DNA of 64,000 nucleotides from Megaustenia siamemsis (lineage: Eukaryota > Mollusca > Gastropoda > Stylommatophora > Ariophantidae), in NCBI GenBank assembly GCA_032433765.1, contig JAVIAB010000049.1:25901651-25965650 (forward strand). Direction: 5' to 3'. The notes beneath the pieces are model-generated. The model saw only the letters and a list, made by a program, of their open reading frames with translations. It had not been told where the DNA came from and searched no databases. The stretch's first letter is position 1; every line of letters starts with the position of its first letter. Positions 59,719 to 64,000 of this stretch are shown here, in pieces. Made by a program: the position numbers and the translations under genes.

Positions 59719-60887
59719 GATGGAGAAATTGTGGAGGATACCAGCACTGAGAGAACGGAGGGACACAAAGGTGCTGATACAGGCAGAAAAATTTGCTTGC
59801 ATGCCGAGACATCCAATGAAGGACCGATTCCAAAATCTTGCATTGGGACGACTTAAGAGAAGCAGTTTTATCCACCAAGCCAAGCGTATTAGTAGACAAA
59901 CACCAGACATGCCAAGAGCTGTTAACCCCCTACTGCCCATACCAGAACAGACTCCCTGGACAGAGGAATCTGGATTATCAGTTCAAATACGGACAGAAGT
60001 GAAAGGAATAGTTGATAAAGAGGAACAGAATAGTCTACAGCGAAAAACAATAACTCTCAGTTTCCTGGATGAAGAATACCCACAAGACCTATGGATTCGT
60101 GTGTATACAGATGGATCAGCACAGAATGCAGTAAAAAATGGGGGAGCAGGTGCATATATAGAATACCCAAATAACACTAGGGATATGAATAAAATAGCAA
60201 CAGGGAAATATTGTCACAATTATGATGCAGAAATACAAGCAATAAAGTTAGCAATAGAAAAACTGCTGAACATTAATCTTAGCCCGCAGCCTGTAGTGTT
60301 TTTGACAGATGCAAGATCAGTACTCCAGGCACTACAATCCAGAAAATTACCACATCTGCAGACCTTATTGACTGAACTCTGCAAGCACCACAGGGTTGCC
60401 CTGCAGTGGATCCCATCTCACTGTGGAATACCAGGAAATGAGAAAGCAGATCAGTTGGCAAAGGAAGGTTCAACAGGCACACAACTAGATACACCTGTTA
60501 CATACCATCATAAGAAACAGATAATCAAATCAATCAGAGGACATCAAGCCCCAAATCAGGATGCCTTTTATAATATGAATAGATATGAACAAGTTATCAT
60601 TATACGTCTCAGAACAGGACACAATCGACTCCATAGTCACATGTATACAAAATTCAAGATCGGCACCTCAACTACTTGTACATGTGGACAGGCGCCCCAG
60701 ACTGCTGAACACATACTTCAAGACTGCACTGAATATAGTAGACTGAGGAAAATCCATTGGCCCATAGATACAACACTACAGACAAAACTATATGGGCCAC
60801 TGCAAGAATTACAAAAGACAGTAACATTTATACAGGAAACGACATTGCAGATATAGACAATGCTTCAGGCGAACGAAAGATAGATAG
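59719..60887 (+). mobile_element. RNase H-bearing non-LTR retrotransposon 3' end with 11-bp target-site duplication
   Basis: AACAATAGTTA at 59708-59718 and 60888-60898 bounds a 1,169-bp insertion ending in GAACGAAAGATAGATAG, a (GATA)-type tail. It has split the 15-bp array. A second copy of its terminus is at 19385-19470. Confidence 0.93.
59720..60856 (+). CDS. Retrotransposon ORF2 C-terminus: ribonuclease H domain plus zinc-knuckle-like end
   Basis: An uninterrupted 378-codon frame. The ribonuclease H fold runs from about residue 125 to 250: VYTDGSA (first catalytic Asp), YDAEIQAIKLA (catalytic Glu), FLTDARSVLQAL (catalytic Asp) and WIPSHCGIPGNEKADQLAKE (conserved His and final Asp). A C-terminal CTCG-(7)-HILQDC motif follows, as in Jockey/I-type non-LTR elements. 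RNase H degrades RNA in RNA-DNA hybrids during target-primed reverse transcription. The reverse transcriptase and endonuclease parts are lost to 5' truncation. The ATG lies one base inside the insertion junction and is probably an internal codon or junction product, so this is not a complete gene. The intact frame implies a recent insertion. It lies antisense in an SLC5 intron. Confidence 0.93.
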   Translation: MEKLWRIPALRERRDTKVLIQAEKFACMPRHPMKDRFQNLALGRLKRSSFIHQAKRISRQTPDMPRAVNPLLPIPEQTPWTEESGLSVQIRTEVKGIVDKEEQNSLQRKTITLSFLDEEYPQDLWIRVYTDGSAQNAVKNGGAGAYIEYPNNTRDMNKIATGKYCHNYDAEIQAIKLAIEKLLNINLSPQPVVFLTDARSVLQALQSRKLPHLQTLLTELCKHHRVALQWIPSHCGIPGNEKADQLAKEGSTGTQLDTPVTYHHKKQIIKSIRGHQAPNQDAFYNMNRYEQVIIIRLRTGHNRLHSHMYTKFKIGTSTTCTCGQAPQTAEHILQDCTEYSRLRKIHWPIDTTLQTKLYGPLQELQKTVTFIQETTLQI

Positions 60888-62205
60888 AACAATAGTTACA
60901 TCAACCATAGTTACATCAACAATAGTTACATCAACAATAGTTACATCCTCAACAATAGTTACATCAACAACAGTTACATCAACAATATTTACATCAACAA
61001 TAGTTACATCAACAATAGTTACAACCTCAACAATAGTTACATCAACAACAGTTACATCAACAATAGTTACATCAACAACAGTTACATCAACAATAGTTAC
61101 ATCCTCAACAATAGTTACAACCTCAAAAATAGTTACAACCTCCACAATAGTTACATCAACAATAGTTACATCAACAATAGTTACATCAACAATAGTTACA
61201 ACCTCAACAATAATTACATCAACAATAGTTACTTCCTCAACAATAGTTACAACCTCAACAATAGTTAAATCAACAACAGTCACATCAACAATAGTTACAT
61301 CAACAATAGTTACATCAACAATAGTTACAACCTCAACAATAGTTACATCAACAATAGTTACATCAACAATAGTTACAACCTCAACAATAGTTACATCAAC
61401 AATAGTTACAACCTCAACAACAGTTACATCAACAATAGTTACATCAACAACAGTTACATCAACAATAGTTACAACCTCAACAATAGTTACATCAACAATA
61501 GTTACATCAACAATAGTTACAACCTCAACAATAGGTACAACCTCAACAATAGGTACAACCTCAACAATAGTTACATCAACAATAGTTACATCAACAATAG
61601 TTACATCAACAATAGTTACAACCTCAACAATAGTTACATCAACAATAGTTACAACCTCAACAATAGTTACATCAACAATAGTTACATCAACAATAGTTAC
61701 AACCTCAACAATAGTTACATCAACAATAGTTATATTAACAATAATTATATCAACAATAATTATATCAACAATAGTTACATCAACAATAGTTACATTAATA
61801 ATAGTTACATCAACAATAGTTACATCAACAATAGTTACATCAACAATAGTTACATCAACAACAGTTACATCAACAATAGTTACATCAACAATATTTACAT
61901 CAACAATAGTTAGATCAACAACAGTTACATCAACAATAGTTACATCAACAATAGTTACATCAACAATAGTTACATCAACAACAGTTACATCAACAATAGT
62001 TACATCAACAACAGTTACATCAACAACAGTTACGTCAACAACAGTACCAACATCAACAGTTACATCAACAACAGTTACATCAACAACAGTTACATCAACA
62101 ATAGTTACATCAACAACAGTTACATCAACAATAGTTACATAACAACAGTTACATCAACAACAGTTACATCAACAACAGTACCAACATCAACAGTTACCGA
62201 AACAA
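60888..62205. repeat. 15-bp minisatellite, right part
   Basis: The same ACAATAGTTACATCA units as left of the insertion. A 461-codon frame of Thr/Ile/Val/Ser-rich pentads is a by-product of the 15-bp unit and is not called as a gene. Confidence 0.95.
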
Positions 62206-62236
62206 AACCACAAGAGAAATGCCTCGATCAAGTTAC

Positions 62237-62372
62237 CTGGTTAGCGTCGGTCAGCTGTTTCGACTCATAGGGGTCACATCGCTTGGTTGTGTAATAGGCG
62301 TAGGCAACGACGCCTTCGTACGCAGCGATGATGAGCGTAGCGGCAAACGAGGGGGCCACACTCACCAACATT
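62237..62372 (-). CDS. SLC5-like symporter, first visible exon (CDP-loop exon)
   Basis: The exon is 136 nt. Acceptor CAG occupies 62375-62373 after a T-rich tract, and the donor is CAG|GTAACT at 62236. Read from the second base it gives MLVSVAPSFAATLIIAAYEG and then VVAYAYY, CDPYESKQL and DANQ: a hydrophobic helix followed by the extracellular CDP loop of the SLC5A5/6/8/12 group. The ATG in this frame is internal, since the helix belongs to mid-protein (about TM7), so earlier exons must lie past 64000. It ends in phase 0 and joins directly to IIPLLVMD of the next exon. A 15-bp minisatellite ends about 30 bp from the donor. Confidence 0.85.
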
Positions 62373-62479
62373 CTGAATTATGGAAACATTAATGTTTACA
62401 GCGCAGCAAGGATTATTTCTGAATGCCAGGTAATTGGAATTTCCGATAAAATATACCATTTCTTAATTGATAATCTAAC

Positions 62480-62890
62480 ATGGAGTAACATGGACATTAG
62501 ACAAGAAAACAGAACAAGAATTGAAGCCTTTGAAATGTGGATATATAGAAGAATAGGTAGAATTTGATGGAAAGGAAAGAAAACAAACGATGAAGTCTTA
62601 AAACAACTAAAAATAAAAAGAGAACTACTAAACAAAATTCAAACAAGACAAATGAGATTTTTGAGTCATGTTAAAAGACACAACAGCCTACTAAAAGTAA
62701 TCCTGGAGGGGAAAATACAAGGTAAAAAGGCAGAGGCAGACCAAGACTAACATGGACGAGTAACATCAAAAGATGGACAAACCAGCCTATGACAACCTGC
62801 ATCATCAAAGCAAGAGACAGAGCAGAATGGCGCTCCATGGTAGCCAACCTTCGATGCGGGGATGGCACTCGATGATGATGATGAACATGG
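62480..62890 (+). mobile_element. Non-LTR retrotransposon 3' end, family B
   Basis: The plus strand encodes RTRIEAFEMWIYRRIGRI, then in other frames TNDEVLKQLKIKRELLN, HVKRHNSLLKVILEGK, QRQTKTNMDE-like RGRGRP-derived text and DRAEWRSMVANLRCGDGT, then a GATGATGATGA tail. Confidence 0.85.
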
Positions 62891-62914
62891 AGTCTTCTTC
62901 CTCTTCAACGTTCA

Positions 62915-63270
62915 GCATCATCATCATTAAGTGCCATGCCTAAGTGATCATGTCTCTCCACAACTTTCGATCTCGACAGTTATTCATCATTTCTGTTGTT
63001 GACCTTCTGCCAAGCCATTCTCTTAAGCTGTCTGGTATATTTTCTGTTTGCTTCTCTCTATCTCTTCGTCCCTCAATTTTCCCCAGTTGTTACAATATAT
63101 TGCAGCTATTCTCTTCTCATTACATGGCCAACAAATAATGATTGTTTTTTCCTAATATTGGATATTAGCTGTGTTTTGCACTGGCCTCTTTTAGAAAGTG
63201 TTCTTTTTTCTTCTTAAGTGGCCATGGTAATTCTCAACATTCTTCTGCAAAACCAAATTTCTGCAGCTTC
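62915..63270 (-). mobile_element. Non-LTR retrotransposon 3' end, family A
   Basis: (ATC)n at 62917-62929 is the tail. The minus strand holds degraded GRRDREK, LQYIVTTGE and NIRKKQSLFVGH-like text with frameshifts. Confidence 0.8.
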
Positions 63271-63374
63271 CAGTTAGTTGTGGCTGAACTAATGTCTGTT
63301 ATTGTGTACACGATGAAAGCGATTGCCGTAACGTTGTAATTTGCCTCATCCTTCTACCGGTTTGGCTGAAAATA

Positions 63375-64000
63375 CCACTTTATGTTTATTGTTTATAAAC
63401 AGATGTTGCAGCATAAAAATAAACAAGACAAATCTGAAACAAGGGCAACGTTTTAAATACTTGGGCACATTAATAACATCAGATGGAAGATGCACCACAG
63501 AAATAAAAAACAGAATAGCTCAGGCCAAAATAGCATTTCAGAAAATGAATAAAATATCTTAAGCAACAAATCTATGTCAATAGAAATGAGAAAGAGAGTT
63601 CATCGATGCTATATAGAACCAATTCTGGCCTATGGAAGCGAATCATGGACAATAGACAAACAAATGAAAAGACGGTTAGAGGCCACAGAGATGGGATTTC
63701 TCAGAAGAATGTTGAAAGTTTCCTGGACAGATAAACAGAGCAATGAGGAAGTTCTCAAAGAGGCCAACACAAAAAGGGAGCTCTTAAAAAACATCAGAAA
63801 GAAGCAATCAGCATTTTTCAGGCACATCATGAGAAGAGGAAAGTTGGAATACTTGGTTACAACTGGCAAAATAAAAGGAAACAGATATCGTGGACGACAA
63901 AGAGAGAAAATACTGGATAGCTTGGTGTCATGGCATGGAAAACAGTCAACAACAGAACTGATACGATGCACTGGGGATAGAAGATTGTGGAAGGACATGA
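63375..64000 (+). mobile_element. Non-LTR retrotransposon 3' region, family D, cut by window end
   Basis: The plus strand opens GQRFKYLGTLITSDGRCTTE and IKNRIAQAKIAFQKM. After a frameshift it gives KRVHRCYIEPILAYGSES, MGFLRRMLKVSWTD, ELLKNIRKKQSAFFRHIMRR and DRRLWKDM. It is the unrecombined counterpart of the chimeric copy at 16793-17330. Confidence 0.85.

Noticed and set aside
59720..59722. ATG as a genuine start of the RNase H protein
   Set aside because: It falls one base inside a 5'-truncated insertion; full elements have reverse transcriptase upstream in the same ORF.
60757..62142. 461-codon open frame rich in Thr, Ile, Val and Ser
   Set aside because: It is the in-frame translation of the 15-bp minisatellite. 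A 15-bp unit with no stop stays open by default, and there is no independent coding signal.
63285..63350. Minus-strand frame reading like a membrane segment (ITNVTAIAFIVYTI type)
   Set aside because: It sits between two retroelement pieces, does not match SLC5 at the position expected upstream of the first visible exon, and has no convincing splice sites.

Overview
The window is eukaryotic, animal nuclear DNA. It holds spliced exons with GT/AG introns, tRNA-derived SINEs, several families of 5'-truncated non-LTR retrotransposons and an extreme load of tandem repeats. The SINE and retroelement style fits an invertebrate, most likely a mollusc, but I cannot name a species. Single-base losses in homopolymers and a 100-N gap (18438-18537) suggest a long-read draft assembly.

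The one host gene I can support lies on the minus strand and spans almost the whole window. It is a sodium-solute symporter of the SLC5 family (SLC5A5/6/8/12-like group). I find nine consecutive exons by reading-frame continuity: 62372-62237, 57437-57349, 53560-53445, 47092-47022, 45100-45014, 32817-32585, 28522-28422, 21155-21024 and 15488-15417 (stop TAA at 15419-15417). Splice phases agree at every junction. They encode roughly the C-terminal 345 residues, so the 5' half of the gene lies beyond base 64000. About 1.04 kb of coding sequence is separated by about 46 kb of intron.

The introns are built almost entirely from minisatellites (units 13-84 bp, arrays up to 6 kb), tetranucleotide microsatellites, SINEs (eight copies of one family, several with clear target-site duplications) and retrotransposon 3' ends. 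Many arrays stop within 10-50 bp of a splice site. Several arrays are amplified pieces of retrotransposon coding sequence. The first unit of one array contains the putative 3' splice site of the last exon.

In the largest intron (between the exons at 45100-45014 and 32817-32585), inside a (TATC)n tract, sits an 8.2-kb nearly complete palindrome (33414-41589). Its arms are about 4 kb and are made of nested tandem repeats. It resembles a Foldback-type element but has no recognisable transposase. It is the best candidate for an undescribed mobile element here.

Region by region: 1-5.4 kb, SINEs, a 32-bp array and retroelement pieces. 5.4-14.5 kb, three long arrays (14, 66 and 82 bp). 14.5-21.2 kb, last two exons with arrays. 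21.2-32.9 kb, 25-bp and 44-bp arrays, one exon, retroelements, one exon. 32.9-42.2 kb, palindromic element within (TATC)n. 42.2-48.6 kb, 43-bp array with a nested retroelement, two exons. 48.6-53.4 kb, 28-bp array ending at an exon. 53.4-62.4 kb, two exons, 84/26/15-bp arrays, an intact RNase H-bearing retroelement 3' end and the first visible exon. 62.4-64 kb, retroelement pieces.
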